Assembly: GCA_013400975.1 (NCBI GenBank) | Contig: WBMZ01011903.1 | Location: forward strand, 94,546-158,545 | DNA from: Atrichornis clamosus | Taxonomy: Eukaryota > Chordata > Aves > Passeriformes > Menuridae | Length of the DNA: 64,000 nucleotides | Direction of reading: 5' to 3' | In this document: positions 36,040 through 47,569 of the stretch, in pieces | Layout: each line of letters begins with the position of its first letter | Numbering within the stretch: the first letter of the stretch is position 1 | Position numbers and translations under genes: made by a program | Notes under the pieces: model-generated | The model's database searches: none | Told to the model about the DNA's origin: nothing | What the model saw: the letters and a program-made list of their open reading frames with translations, nothing else

Positions 36040-37470
36040 CACTCAAAATACCCATTTTTCCCCTTTGTTTGGATGTAAATGAGGTAGTTCCAGGCTTGCT
36101 GAGGGTGATGGAGAGGCAAGTCCAAATTCTTCTTTTGCCAAGACAAGCCACTCAACTCTTTCCAGGGGCCTTATCAAGGTTTCTTCTTTATGATGCCTTT
36201 ATATTAGGGAAAAGAAAGATAAATATGTCCAGGCAGAGATTCTTCTTGGCTTTTTTAGGATGATGTGAATAATGTCATGTTGGTGCTTTCTTCAGTTGAT
36301 TCAAAGGAGAGCCTGGAAAACTTGCTTAGGCAAGATATGATACCTTAAAGCACATAAATCCATGTTACATTCTTCCTCCCTGGAACCAATGGCTTGCTCT
36401 CCTGTTCACAAGAAAGCTCTTGGTATCCTGATTGCATGTCCAGTTCAATATCAAAAAGCCCAAATACTCCTAGTTTCTCATAATTATATGCCTCAGTTTC
36501 TTGCTTGTGAGTCTGAATCTCCTTATCTAATGAGAACAATGTAAGTCTGACTAATGATGGCTGTGAATTTTTCAGATATCAGTAAGATTTGTGGTTTAAA
36601 ATTTTTCAGTGACAGAGCTTCTAACACTATCAGGCTGGAGAAAAAAGGAGGACAATGTTTATTGCTGCTTGAGTTTGTGTACTTACAGTCTCAGCATTTG
36701 CTAGTCAAGGGGCTGAAGTATTTTTGCAGATACAATTACCTTGAAAATTAGTGTTTGCCTTCACCCCCAGGGAGGTTGCCTGCCTAGATACTCCTATGTT
36801 TTGGAGCCTAGAGGTGGATCTAGCATGGTGATGGTTGTCAAACCTGGCTTTGAGGGTGAAAGGTGTTGGGAAAAGGTGCCTTCCCTGCCCCTCACGTGGT
36901 CCCATCACTGAAGGATCACCACCACTGCAGTACCAAGGGCAGGATAAAGTTCCCAGCTCCAGCTGCTTCTCATGCCTATGGATATCATATTCCTGGGCTC
37001 TGCAGAGCTGACAGCTTGCAGTACCTGGGTTAGACATGCAGGTAGCCCAGGGCTGGGCAAAGCCAAAAACAGAGGGGCTGGTGGGGCTAAGGCACCAAGT
37101 GTCTCGCGGGAGAGAAGGAGGGTTGGGGGATCTAGCACACAAATCCTTTGTATCCCAGTTTTATCAGCTTGCCTGCTGAGGCAATAGCTTGCTTTTTAAG
37201 TTGCTTGTTTTTTCAGGCCTACAGCTAATCCTCTAAGAAAGTAATTTCTGTTGCTCATGGCTAATACCCCATCTTGCATTGAGAGTTATATCAGAGCAGA
37301 ATTGCTGCTTAGTCAGTGGCTGCTTTTCAGCCAAAGAAACATCATGGGTTCTGGATTATTGTGATTTTTTACTTTTTTCCTTTCTAAAAATTTTAATCCA
37401 AATGAATATTTAGATGTCATTTTTGATGTTCAATTCCTTGATTTTGCCCAGTTGAAAAAGCCACCTATTT
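36040..37470. other. Non-coding single-copy stretch
   Basis: No gene recognised. The minus-strand frame 36705-37142 (145 residues) lies over ordinary GC-moderate DNA and is not protein-like. Confidence 0.5.
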
Positions 37471-37479
37471 ATTTGAAAA

Positions 37480-37860
37480 ATATTTTTGGAAGCCTGGAGA
37501 TAACCACGTCGCTCCCATGGTTAAAACGTTTTATATAAAACTTGTTATTACCGTAGATCAATGGGATATGTACAGAATATGTTACAATGGGGCCTGTGTT
37601 AAGGATTTGTCAAGATTTCCATTATAAACCACTATTTTCAAGGGTTTATAACTCGGTCATAAAAATTCATTCCAAGCTAAAACTTGGCAAACAAAATGTC
37701 AACCCAGGAGAGATTTTCTTTTACCAGATTTACTTTAATGCTTTAAACTGATTTGTCTATTTTAAAATTATACGAGTGCCCTGTTTTATAGACTTTCTGC
37801 ATACACAGGGTGCGTGTGTGCTAATATAACACACATACCAAGGAAAAAACAACGTTAAAA
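37480..37860. promoter_or_regulatory. Candidate conserved non-coding block
   Basis: AT-rich but with retained CpGs (ACCACGTCGC, AAAACGTTTT, TTACCGTAG, AACTCGGTC, ATACGAG, CAACGTTA). It contains a perfect 14-bp palindrome GTTTTATATAAAAC at 37528-37541. At 37645-37664 it contains GGTTTATAACTCGGTCATAA, which has CDX/posterior-HOX-like TTTATAA and CATAAAA sites. The latter phrase also resembles fragments of very old exapted vertebrate repeats, though I cannot name one. Confidence 0.4.
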
Positions 37861-37869
37861 GCACATTAG

Positions 37870-40800
37870 CACAGCAAAGCAGAGCTCCAAAAAACCCACA
37901 AGTTTAAAAATGGGGTTGGATTTGCAGCTTGTGGAATCTTAGGCATTGGGATGCCAACTTTGAGCTAAGTCTTCAGCTGGTGGCTTATTGGTCAGGGCTG
38001 ATTTAGAGCAGCTGAGCTGCTGTCCTGTCCTGTGACACCGCCCAATGTGTGACATCTCCAGGCATCTGGAAAGGCTGCTGTTAAAAACTGATGGAAATCA
38101 TGACACTAAGGTGAGGTGTGGTTAGAGAGAATCTTCTCAGGGCACCTGGTGTGACAGGGAGCATGTGTTCAGCTGATCTCCATCCAGTGATCCTGGATCC
38201 TGGCTGCTCTTGAGGGTCAAAGAGAAGAGGTGAGTGTGATGATGGGGTGCCAAGATTAGATGATTGGAGCACAGCTCTCTGTCTGTTCCCTGTGGTTAAG
38301 GAGCCAGGATCTGGCATCATTGCATAGGAGGTTGCTTGAGCTGCTCATCACTCTTAAACACAAACGCCATTGTCAACACCTACATTTGTCCTAGGTGCCA
38401 TGGTACCTGGTCCAAGTGTTCCTTCCCTGGTGGAGTATCTTTGGCTGTGATAGACGAAGTGTGGGTCATCCTGCTCACAGCCCAAAGCCTTGCATTGCAG
38501 CAGGGCCTGGTGCAGACGAGGATACACACCTGGGCTTGCAAACATCCAGCCGGAGCCCCTGAGATTGGACAGGCAGCACAGAAGCATAAAACCTCCAACA
38601 GATGTGGGAGGGGAGTTCTAAGACCTCAAGCCTGCCCCTGAGGGAGCTGATTTCTGTCCTTTGACCACAGTGAGGGTCTCAGGTAGCCCTGCTCCCAGTT
38701 TCTGTGCCTCAGCTGGCTGCCCAAAACCTAGAAGAGTGAAATCCAAGCCCTGGCCCTTTGCAGGACCAATCTTTAAGCATGGAGAATCAGACCAGCTTTT
38801 CTCTCTTGAAAGGAGATATATGAGACTTGACTCTGTCATCCTTCCCTGGCACACTGGCTCCCTTTCTCCTGAAATCCTGGGGGTGAGCTCTTTTTCCTGA
38901 TAAGAGCGGGGTGTTTCTCATCTCCTAGTATCAGTAGGCTGTGTTACACTCTGCTCCAGCAGCTCCCTCCTGGGATCTCTTGTGGAGTTTGGTGTTGAGT
39001 CCCGCTTGGTCATGGGTTTTGTTAATTGAGGGCAGAAGTAGGTTCCCCTCTCTGCCATAAATCCAGCGCGCACACACACGCACTTGTAAGGCATTTAGAA
39101 AAGCTCTGCTCTGCGTATCTTAAATGTGTGTGGGGGGGTGGGGAGTAAAGAAAAGCAATAAAGAGCCTACATTATACCACATGTGTGAGCAAAGGGCTGT
39201 GGTTAACTCCCTTCAGATAGATTTCAACCAGGGCCCCTCTGTAACAACCCCCAGAAGACTACTGAAAAGTCGGCATCCATAGTTTTAAATAGGTTAATTT
39301 AAAAAATAAATTGTATTAGAGATTTTTACTCCCCCAACCTCTGCAAACCAAATACACAAGTGGCACAAATAGAGAAAAGAGCAGCTGGTTGTGGCTTACA
39401 CGGGGTAGCCAGCTTCTCCTGGCACTCTGGGGACATTGGCAGTGGAACCCGAGGGAGGAGCACCATGGGTGTCTCTACCTGGAGGTCCTTCTGTGCTGGG
39501 AGAAACGCATGGTAATTTTGTGGTCAGTGCTCAGGAGGGGGATGATGTTGAATAGGTTGCTGAACATGTCTTGATGCCTATGGGATAAGAAAAGCCTTGA
39601 CCTAAATAGGGAAGAGGGGAGTGCAACAACCCCTGTAGCCTTTTTCCTCCCTACTTTGCCTCACCTTCCTTCACTTAGGAGTGGTGACAAGCTATTGCTT
39701 TTATTGCTGATGATAATGGGGTCCTCTGCCTCTCCTGCCCTGCCTGTGCAGCCCCAGCTGTCCCCACAGTGTGGCCACAGACAGCCATGACACAGTGACA
39801 CACAGCGCTGCGACACGTCCCATGCTGGCTGAGCACACAGGAGATTAGGGGACATTAATAAGAATCAGATTGAGAATAAAGTGAGTTGGCAATTGGGCTT
39901 TGATTTTCCAAAGTGCTTTTTGGATGAAAAATGCTTCTCTTTTTTTTTTTCCCGATATTTTTTGGCGGAAGGGATGCCACTATTTGCATTGGCACCTTTT
40001 CCAGATCAGCTCCCAAAACATTTCTAATCTAGGACTGTCGATTTTTCACTTGTCAAGAAAACAAAACAAACCAGAGTAGAAATGATGGGTTTGGCTTTCG
40101 CTTTGTGTGTTGTGAAAAACAAATAAACAAAACAAATGTTTTTCTAAGTTTTTAATGGAAAATCAAATTCCCATGCTTACCAGAGCTGCTAATTAAGCAA
40201 GCCAGAAGGAAGACACTACACCCAGGGACACACAGTGTTTCCTCACAGCTGGTCAGACTGTTTATGAGCATAAGAAATGTACCTCAAACAAGTCTCTGCA
40301 TCATTTTATTTATCATTGATGCAAAAAAATTTAACTATTGGATCAGTGGAAGTGAGATCTCACTTTTCAACTGAACTCTAAACCAGAAATAAAACAGCTT
40401 CTCAAAGAACAATATAGCCATAGTGGAGGGAGCCGGGTCACCTTTTGGTGAATTTAAATGAGTTCTTAATGAAAAGGGGAATAAATTTTTCACACATTCC
40501 TCTGCATTAAAGAGGGGTCAGAGTATAGAATCAAGGTGAGCCTAAACTCAGGAAAGACACAAAGGGAATTCCTGAGCTGCCGACAGAAATGTCTCTCCAG
40601 TCTGCCAGGAGCCAAAATGCTACTGCTGGAAAAACAGCAGTCAGGGTGGAAATCTGGGTCCAATGAAGGAGCAGCAAGGGAAGCTGTGGAGTGGGGTCGC
40701 AGAGGGGGGAAGATAAACAGCATCCCCCCACCACAAGGGTCAAGCTTATTACAGAGATGAGGCTGGTGGTGGGTGTGAATAGGTTCAGCCAGATGGCAGG

Positions 40801-40890
40801 GACCAGCAGTTCTGTCCCCCATTAATGAAACATTGCAGCATCCAGTCCTTATTGTAAAGATGTGATGCATTCGAACACTGACTGTCAGGA
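37870..40890. other. Non-coding single-copy stretch
   Basis: No gene recognised. A short GCGCGCACACACACGCAC alternating tract lies at about 39066-39083. Frames near 38336-38900 occur on both strands and look random. Confidence 0.5.
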
Positions 40891-40900
40891 TTTATTAAAA

Positions 40901-40985
40901 ATGTGTGACCTCAGGCAAGTTACCAAGTTCTCCATGTCTCAGTTTTGCTATCTGTAAAAGGGGCTGTTACTCAAAGGGAATTGCT
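40901..40985 (+). mobile_element. MIR-type SINE core fragment
   Basis: ATGTGTGACCTCAGGCAAGT, TACCAAGTTCTCCATGTCTC and AGTTTTGCTATCTGTAAAAG, then GGGCTG, line up with MIR 'TGTGTGACCTTGGGCAAGTTACTTAACCTCTCTGTGCCTCAGTTTCCTCATCTGTAAAATGGGG'. This is the best preserved MIR core in the window. The flanks are decayed. Confidence 0.8.
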
Positions 40986-40999
40986 GTAGGCATTAGCAA

Positions 41000-41575
41000 T
41001 GGAGGTAGACAGGGCAGCTTTTCTTTTCCAAGGGTTAATTTATATTTATCTGTTTGATGGAAACTTCAAATGCCAATGCAATGGACTTTTTGTTAATATA
41101 TTGGCCATCTCTAAAGCAGTAATACTGAGCTGTCAGTTGTATAGTGCTTCCCTGCTGTGTGGTGTTCCTCAAAGACATTACCATTCAGAGTTAAGCACTG
41201 ATCTTGCAAAAATGGATTTCACTTGTGTGACGGCCACTTTAATTAGGTGGGAAGGCTGTGGGAGGACCACAGACCACACACTGGGATCTACTGGGCCGTC
41301 CTGGGATTTCTGACAGCAGTCACACCTGCAGTGCCCAGATTCTCTGCTGCAGGCATAGTGCCTTTGCTGGGTGTTCCTGGTGTCTCCCTGCTCCTCTCCA
41401 CGAGTGAAGGAACACATTGCAATTCTATGGGTAGCCAGGAGCTGAAGCACTGCTCCCAGGAGCACTGAGCAGTCCTGGGCTGGATTGTGGCATGATGATG
41501 CCTCTTTTCCTGATGCTTCCCAGTTGGACCTGTGGTAGCTCTGACCCACTGGTGGGAAGCTCAGCTCCACTGTGT
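41000..41575. other. Non-coding single-copy stretch
   Basis: No gene, repeat or regulatory motif cluster recognised. Opposing open frames (40999-41313 plus, 41178-41570 minus) look random. Confidence 0.5.
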
Positions 41576-41580
41576 AGGGA

Positions 41581-41643
41581 CAGGGGTGTGGGCACGGTGG
41601 GGTGGGCAGCCAGCCCTCCTGGGCAGGGGTGTGGGCACGGTGG
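41581..41643 (+). repeat. Two-copy direct repeat (43-base period)
   Basis: The 20-base unit CAGGGGTGTGGGCACGGTGG occurs at 41581-41600 and exactly again at 41624-41643. It is a minimal minisatellite or a recent local duplication. Confidence 0.85.
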
Positions 41644-41699
41644 TGGGTGCTTACGGGGGAGGCATCTCCAGGAATAGGGCCTGGCTTTGTGTCTCTTTC

Positions 41700-43400
41700 C
41701 TAAATTAGACACGTAACTACTCGACTCTTTCCAGAATTAATAAGGGACAGGCATCTCCAGAGGGCAGTTCAGACCTGAGTTGTGTGAAGCCCTCCTCGAT
41801 GGGGAAAGGGGCCCAGATAGTTTCCTAATTTAGGCTTCTTGGTTGAGAACTTCACATTTGGTGCAAAGACTCTTAGTCTTTGGGGATAAGTCTTTGGGAT
41901 ACGCACAAGAAAACATGTTAAATCCTGCAAATATCCCCTATAGCTGACAGTGCCCAGGAGAGTTATCTCCTCTGGGATAGGCAACCATCCTCTTTTCCCA
42001 CATCTTCTGGGGGGAAATCAGGGGTCCATGGAGCTGGACTGTGCTGAGTTGCCTTCCCTGTCTGAGTACCCTGTTCTTTTTCTATTATAACTTTATTTAA
42101 AAGGAGGGGCAGGGAACAGTGGGGAGACAAGGAAAATATTTGTGTAAGAAAACTCCACTTTAAAAGACAGCTTAAAACTGGGATTAATAAGTCTGCTTTT
42201 ATGGAAGCATTTCTACATGTTGTAAAACATTTTTAAAAACATTGTAAAAACTACAGAGTTTCACGTTAAATATGGCTGATTTTCTTTATAGAGCTGACCC
42301 GCTTCCCAGAGGTGATGTATACACACCATATGACACAGGGGTTGCTAGAGTAGGCAGTGTTTTTACATTGATTACTGTAGTAAATAATAATGTAAAACTG
42401 TGTATAAATAGGGAGTTCAATCCAGAGCTACCCCTGGGGTCTGCAGTTCTTTAAGCATGGCCCATTTTTCATCACTTCTGAGATTTTTTTTTTTTTTTGG
42501 ACAAAGAAGGAAAAGGAGGAGGGAATGTGCTGGTTTTTTTTTTTTTCTTACCCCTTTTTTTTTTTTTTTAAACTCAAAATAATATCTTCTCTTCGTTCAA
42601 CTGTTGAGCAGATGCCAAAAATAGTGGTCAATGCTATGGGGAATTTGTTCCCTCAGCAATTCAGGAGTACAGAAGAACAAAACAAGGAGGTGAGGTGGTC
42701 AAAGAGGAGTGGGCACATGAAGTACATGCTGTAGTTTAGAGACTGGGGGGGACATGAGGATATTATCCAAATATCCCCCAGGTGAAGCAGCCAAGTGAAT
42801 AACCTCTGCTCCCTGCCTGCCGTGGGTGACATATGGACTGGTGGGCTTAGACTGCAGAAAGATGGATTCATATCCCTTGGAAAAACTTTATAGCTGGATG
42901 GATGGGGGAATGTTTGGAGCAGGTTGATGGGTGTCTGTCTGGCTGCTCAGGGATGAAGCCCACTGCTGGGATATACCCATTGCCACAAGCAGCTCTGGGC
43001 AGACAGATTTCAGCTCCACTTTGATGGAGAGAGAATTAATCACCCCTTAAATATATGCTTTGATGACATTGCCCCTTAGACAGGGCTTGTCCCAGCTGGA
43101 GGAGGGTGGAGGGGAAACGAGGACCTTCCTGGCTGGTCTAATAGCCCTGGTGTCCCTGGTGAAATTATTGGCCACCACTTAACGCAATTAGTTTCATTTT
43201 GCAATTATTCTTCAGGGGAATTTTATAAGCTCCTGTAATAAGTCACTTCTGCTGGGATCCGGAGAGGAAGTGACCTACATTAGAGGCAGAGGCATTAGCC
43301 CAGACTCCCCTCCACACTGCCTTGGGTTCCCAATGCAGTGCTTTCCATAGTCCTGCGTGTGTGCATGTGGAACTGTGCATATGTATGGATACTTGTATGG
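41700..43400. other. Non-coding single-copy stretch
   Basis: No gene recognised. Contains the poly-T cluster listed separately and a short hairpin-like 'AAGACTCTTAGTCTTTG' near 41864-41882. Confidence 0.5.
42484..42569 (+). repeat. Cluster of three poly-T runs
   Basis: T runs at 42484-42498, 42534-42546 and 42555-42569, separated by purine-rich (AAGGAAAAGGAGGAGGG) and CTTACCCC spacers. They are low complexity. They could be poly-A tails of decayed minus-strand insertions, but no element body is visible. Confidence 0.75.
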
Positions 43401-43420
43401 TTCTATATATGACTTTTTTT

Positions 43421-43443
43421 ATATATATGTGTGTGTGTGTGTG
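43421..43443 (+). repeat. (AT)n(GT)n microsatellite
   Basis: Four AT units followed by about seven GT units. Confidence 0.85.
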
Positions 43444-43774
43444 CTGCATGTGGAAGCAGGGGTCCTCAGGTTTTAGGGGCTGAGGAGTACAAAAACCAGC
43501 TGAGTTCTCTGATGTTTCTGCTACAGAAAGATGTGTCAGGAGAAAGGAGTTGCCTGCTGGTTTTTTTGACCAGTACTGGAGGTGCTTAAGCACAGGTGCT
43601 TGTGTTCCCAAATCCATGGTTGTGGCTGAACTCCTGCTCTCCAGTTTACGTTTTCCCCTCAAGGTGTGCTGTGAGCTGGCTTTCCCAGGGGAGGCTTTCA
43701 GGTTATGGTGGTGGAGTTGGGCGATACTTCAGTCGGCTGCTCCCTTGGACTTTCCTGCATGGATAGAAGCGTCA

Positions 43775-43980
43775 GGCTTGGGCCGCTTCCCATGGATGTA
43801 ACGCAGGCACAGGCCACAAACAACGCGCCATTTCCACATGAGCAAGAGCACCACGCGTGCACACGCGCAATAAACATGTCACCCTGTCCCATGCAGACAC
43901 AGTGAGCGCCCGTAGCACCACACACGCAGAGACGCACACACGCTCCTCTTCCAGATTCCAGCGGGGCTCCGCGTTTTAAC
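43775..43980. promoter_or_regulatory. CpG-rich, Z-DNA-prone segment
   Basis: By hand count roughly fifteen or more CpGs lie in about 200 bases, many in alternating purine-pyrimidine runs: AACAACGCGCCAT, CACCACGCGTGCACACGCGC, ACACACGCAGAGACGCACAC and CAGCGGGGCTCCGCG. It is a possible small CpG island or decayed microsatellite. No gene is attached to it. Confidence 0.4.
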
Positions 43981-44689
43981 TACCTAAATTAAAAACAGAT
44001 CCTATTCTCCACTGGGGAGCTGCCAGGAACTCGTCTTCTCCCCTCCACCCCAACTTTTCTCTCCCAAATGCATTGGGGAAAAAAATACATGCAGTTCTCC
44101 AAAGGGGCAAATGGTTTCTCAGCATGCAGCGAGGTTGAGGGTGGGGGTAAGGGGACACAGAGAGAAGGAAAAGGGAATGCACAGAATTACTTTCTAGTGG
44201 TAGAAGAATAAGCAGCTTAAGTTAATAAAGTTGAGGCTGAGGAGAACTATTTGGAGAGTGGGGAGGAAGCCAGGGATTAGTGAGAAAATAGGAGTGCAAC
44301 AGCAGGAAATAGAGTGGTAGCACAGTGGACCTGAAGGGAGAGTGGAGGATGGAGGGATTGGGAGACTTGGCCAGCACAGCAGGGATGGGAGTGAGCAAGT
44401 GAAGGGCTGGCAGCTCTAAGTCACAGCACTACTGAAGACAAGTCACCTCGTGTTCATCCAAATCTGCCTTGAGAGCCAAAATCTCTACCGAAAATGATGC
44501 AACCTATTTTTAGGAGCGGGTTTACTGATGGAGATGCCTTCTTTCTTGTGAGGCACATGTAGCAGAAATGAAAAAGAAGAAAACTACAAGGAGAAAGGGG
44601 AGCTCTGGGATGTGACCACAACACCTACGGGGGGGACACCAAAGCTCCCAGCCCTGCAGTCCCTGCCTGCTCCCAACCCCATCTGACAG

Positions 44690-44900
44690 TGCTGCTGTCC
44701 CAGCATGGGCAGCCCCTTTGAGTGACAGCCCCGGGCGCCAGGCGCGTTGCTGACTCAATGACTTTTTGCAACTGTCGGAGAAGCTTAGCAGATAAGCACA
44801 CAACAGTTTTTATTATTCCAAGAGGCAGAAGCCTCGCCTTAGTGAACGGTAACAAATACGGACATTCACGACCAGGATTAGAACAAACTGCATTGGTGGG
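44690..44900. promoter_or_regulatory. Candidate enhancer with NF-E2/Maf, Myb and GATA motifs
   Basis: A CpG-retaining stretch (CCCGGGCGCCAGGCGCGTTG) contains TGCTGACTCA at 44748-44757 (Maf recognition half plus AP-1/NF-E2 core). CAACTG at 44769-44774 (Myb/E-box) and AGATAAG at 44790-44796 (GATA) all fall within 50 bases. Further CpGs continue in GAACGGTAACAAATACGG and CATTCACGACC. This combination is known from erythroid and megakaryocyte enhancers. Activity here is inferred. Confidence 0.4.
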
Positions 44901-44959
44901 CAAGGGCCAAAGGCAGCACGGAGCTGCAGTGTAACCCAAAACCTCCACAGCTGTTTTCA

Positions 44960-46260
44960 TTTTCCTCCCTTCAACACAGTCCCTGTGTGGTACTTCAGGG
45001 AGAATTATGAAAGTGGCGTGTAATTCAGAGAAGTAATGTCTTTTTTTTTTTTCCCCTTCTCTCTTGCTCTCTTTTTCTTGGAGTAATGAAAATTGCTGTG
45101 GTAGATCGTTTTGGATTCAAGGGAAATATCGGGCTCTATTTTCTGCAGCATCTTACTCATCCCTCATCAGTCAAAATCATAAATTTAATTAAAAAGAAAA
45201 ATTAAAGAGGTGAACAGCTTAGAAATGCTGGGTATTGTGCGAATGAATGCAGTGACTTCAGGGACCTTGGTGGCCTGAAAGGGACTTGCTGCTTTCATTC
45301 CAGTACAAAGCCTGATCTGTACAAATCCCTGCTCCGGAGAAGGGGATTCTACTGCCATGAAGCCCCGCTGGCTCCCACCAGCATTTTGATGGGAATTGTT
45401 TAAAAAACATGAGGCCACATCCTCTGCTGTGTCCTGGTGATTCACACCAGCCTGGAGGATGCTCTATCTGTAAGAAAAAAAGAAAATTTTCTCTCTGGTG
45501 GACAAATCCTCACCTGATCTAATGCTCTTTTCTTTGCTGGGCTTAGGCCAGCAGAGAATTTAGCCTTCTCATTCTTAAACAGAAATGGTCATGTAGTGGT
45601 TCCTCCATCCTATTGCTCGCATAGTTTTCCAAGAGGTTACGCATTTTCTCATTAAAATCTCTAATTTTCACATGTACAAAAAATCTGAAAAAATTTCCTC
45701 CATTAATTCAACCAAAATATTTGTTTAAATTGAGACCTTTCCTTTTAATTTTGCAGCTTAAAAAAAAAAAGAAAAATTTAACATATTTAATCCAGAAAAA
45801 AATCCCTTTTAATTATCTAAATATTTCAACCCAGCTATATCAAAGACCTTATACAAAAAATCAGTAATAAAAATACTGAAATTTTCTCATCTTTCCTTGA
45901 TTTTATTCTCTAAAAAGAACCTCAACAACCCAAGCTAATACAGTAGCATGAAAAAAACCCAACAAACCAACAAACCAAACCCCCCAAAGCTCTCAGTTCC
46001 ACTCCAGGAAATACTTCACCTCTAGTGAATATTAGGAAGAAGTGCTGAAAAGTTATATTTCTCGCCTGAAATTGTTGGGATTGTTCAAAAACCTTAGATA
46101 ACTGTTGCATCTTGTTATCAAATTCTGTTGGTCTTTCCTTTAATGGGTTTCACATGATTTTTATTCAACAAGAAAATAACTCAGTGAGCGACTGGAAACA
46201 CTTAACGTGTGTACCCTGACACATCTGCACATACCATAATAGACACATGAATTTAATGCT
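44960..46260. other. Non-coding AT-rich stretch
   Basis: A poly-T run lies at about 45040-45052, and there are AT-rich runs at 45640-45910. An (AACAAACC)-like A/C simple tract lies at about 45954-45976. A weak resemblance to a dispersed amniote repeat near 45408-45455 was not accepted. Confidence 0.5.
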
Positions 46261-46394
46261 CAGTTGATTCAACGCAGGGAGTGGAATTTAGTGTCAAGTC
46301 AATTAAAATATCCTGTTCCCACCCCCCAGCCCCCCTCTTCTTTTCCCCCCCTGAAGTGTTTATCAGGATGGCTGCATGGGAGGTATGTGGTGTG

Positions 46395-46610
46395 GAAGTT
46401 GTGGGAGTCCTCGGCGCGCTCCGCGCGTGACGCGGTGTTTGTGCAGCACAGCAGCGAATGTCCTCGTTCTGCTGCGGTGGGGTTGCCACAACCGCGCTAA
46501 TGCAGAGCTCTGCAGCGGCACCGAGAAGAGGAGCAGGGATGGCAAAAGGATGCCCACGTGCAGCGGCCCCTGCGCTGTCCTGGCCGGGCAGTGAAGTGGC
46601 GAATTAGGCT
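46395..46610. promoter_or_regulatory. Small CpG island
   Basis: By hand count about twenty CpGs in some 215 bases, including TCGGCGCGCTCCGCGCGTGA followed by CGCGG, then CAACCGCGC, GCGGCACCGAG and CCACGTGCAGCGGCC (E-box CACGTG). This density is far above the rest of the window and suggests an unmethylated element. No TATA box, ORF or splice pair identifies a gene. It may be an orphan CpG island, a distal promoter of a lncRNA, or an enhancer. Confidence 0.55.
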
Positions 46611-46619
46611 GTGTGAGCA

Positions 46620-47550
46620 GGGCAGACACAAACCCCGTCTTGCTGCCCTGTGCAAGTCTGGGAGGCTACTGTGGCTAAACAGGCGTTAAGAACCAAACTG
46701 CTCTGAGTAGTAGATAAATGCAGCGTGAAAAAGGTTAATGGTTAGGCAGATGGGGTGTAGAAACACACTGCTTTCCATCTTGACGTGAGTTGTTTTGGTT
46801 TTCCTAGAAGCTTATCCATAGGTCTGCTATGTTGTGTCTGGGATTTCATACCCGCAATCCAAAACTTTCAGGATGAGGGCTATGTGTATCTTGCTGGCCA
46901 GAGAGTGTGTGGCACTGTCATGGTGCTGGGAGGCACTGAGCAGTGCGAGGAATATGCAGAATGCACAAATTCTATATTTGCCAATGATAATGCCAGAGGT
47001 GGTACAAAATCAACATCATCTCTGCAGTAATTTTAAATTCAGTTTTGCTTTCAGTTTGGAAGATCGGCAGAGCTGGATTCCTGAGTTGCTACAATGTCCT
47101 TTTTAAGTCAATGGATTTTCTTCTATTGATGTGGGTGAATTTTGGGTACAGAAATTTATTATTAACATCTGCATCCAGTATATCAGAAAAAAGGTGGGGC
47201 AAAGCCAAAGTATATCTAAAGGCAAATGTATTTAGATGCATGCATCATTTTTTTAACCAAGAGGATAAACAATTGTGATATTTTCTATTGTTTAAGTATT
47301 TCTTCCGGTGGAGACAACCTTTGCAGAACAAAGCTGTCTTTGTAAAACTAAGTCCTTCAGTATGTGAATACTTGCATGTGTCCTTCACTGTTTAACTGCG
47401 GGCAGGAGGAGCTTAAACCTTGGAGATAAAGCTTGTATGCAAGTCTTTGTAGAACTGGAAGTGATCCTGCACTGTGCCAGTGCAGTGATCCCAGCACACC
47501 AAACCATGTCTGGTTCACGTTTGGGGCCAGTCCTGATGTATAATTCATAC
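46620..47550. other. Non-coding single-copy stretch
   Basis: No gene recognised. Three overlapping plus-strand frames at 46785-47278 are short and not protein-like. Confidence 0.5.
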
Positions 47551-47569
47551 ACGACATTTTATTAACTGG

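Noticed and set aside
36705..37142. 145-residue minus-strand ORF
   Set aside because: Opposing frames overlap it, composition is ordinary, and no motif or family is recognised.
45385..45465. Possible dispersed amniote repeat (ATTCACACCAGCC and GATGGGAATTG phrases)
   Set aside because: Only short scattered matches to a remembered motif, without consistent order.
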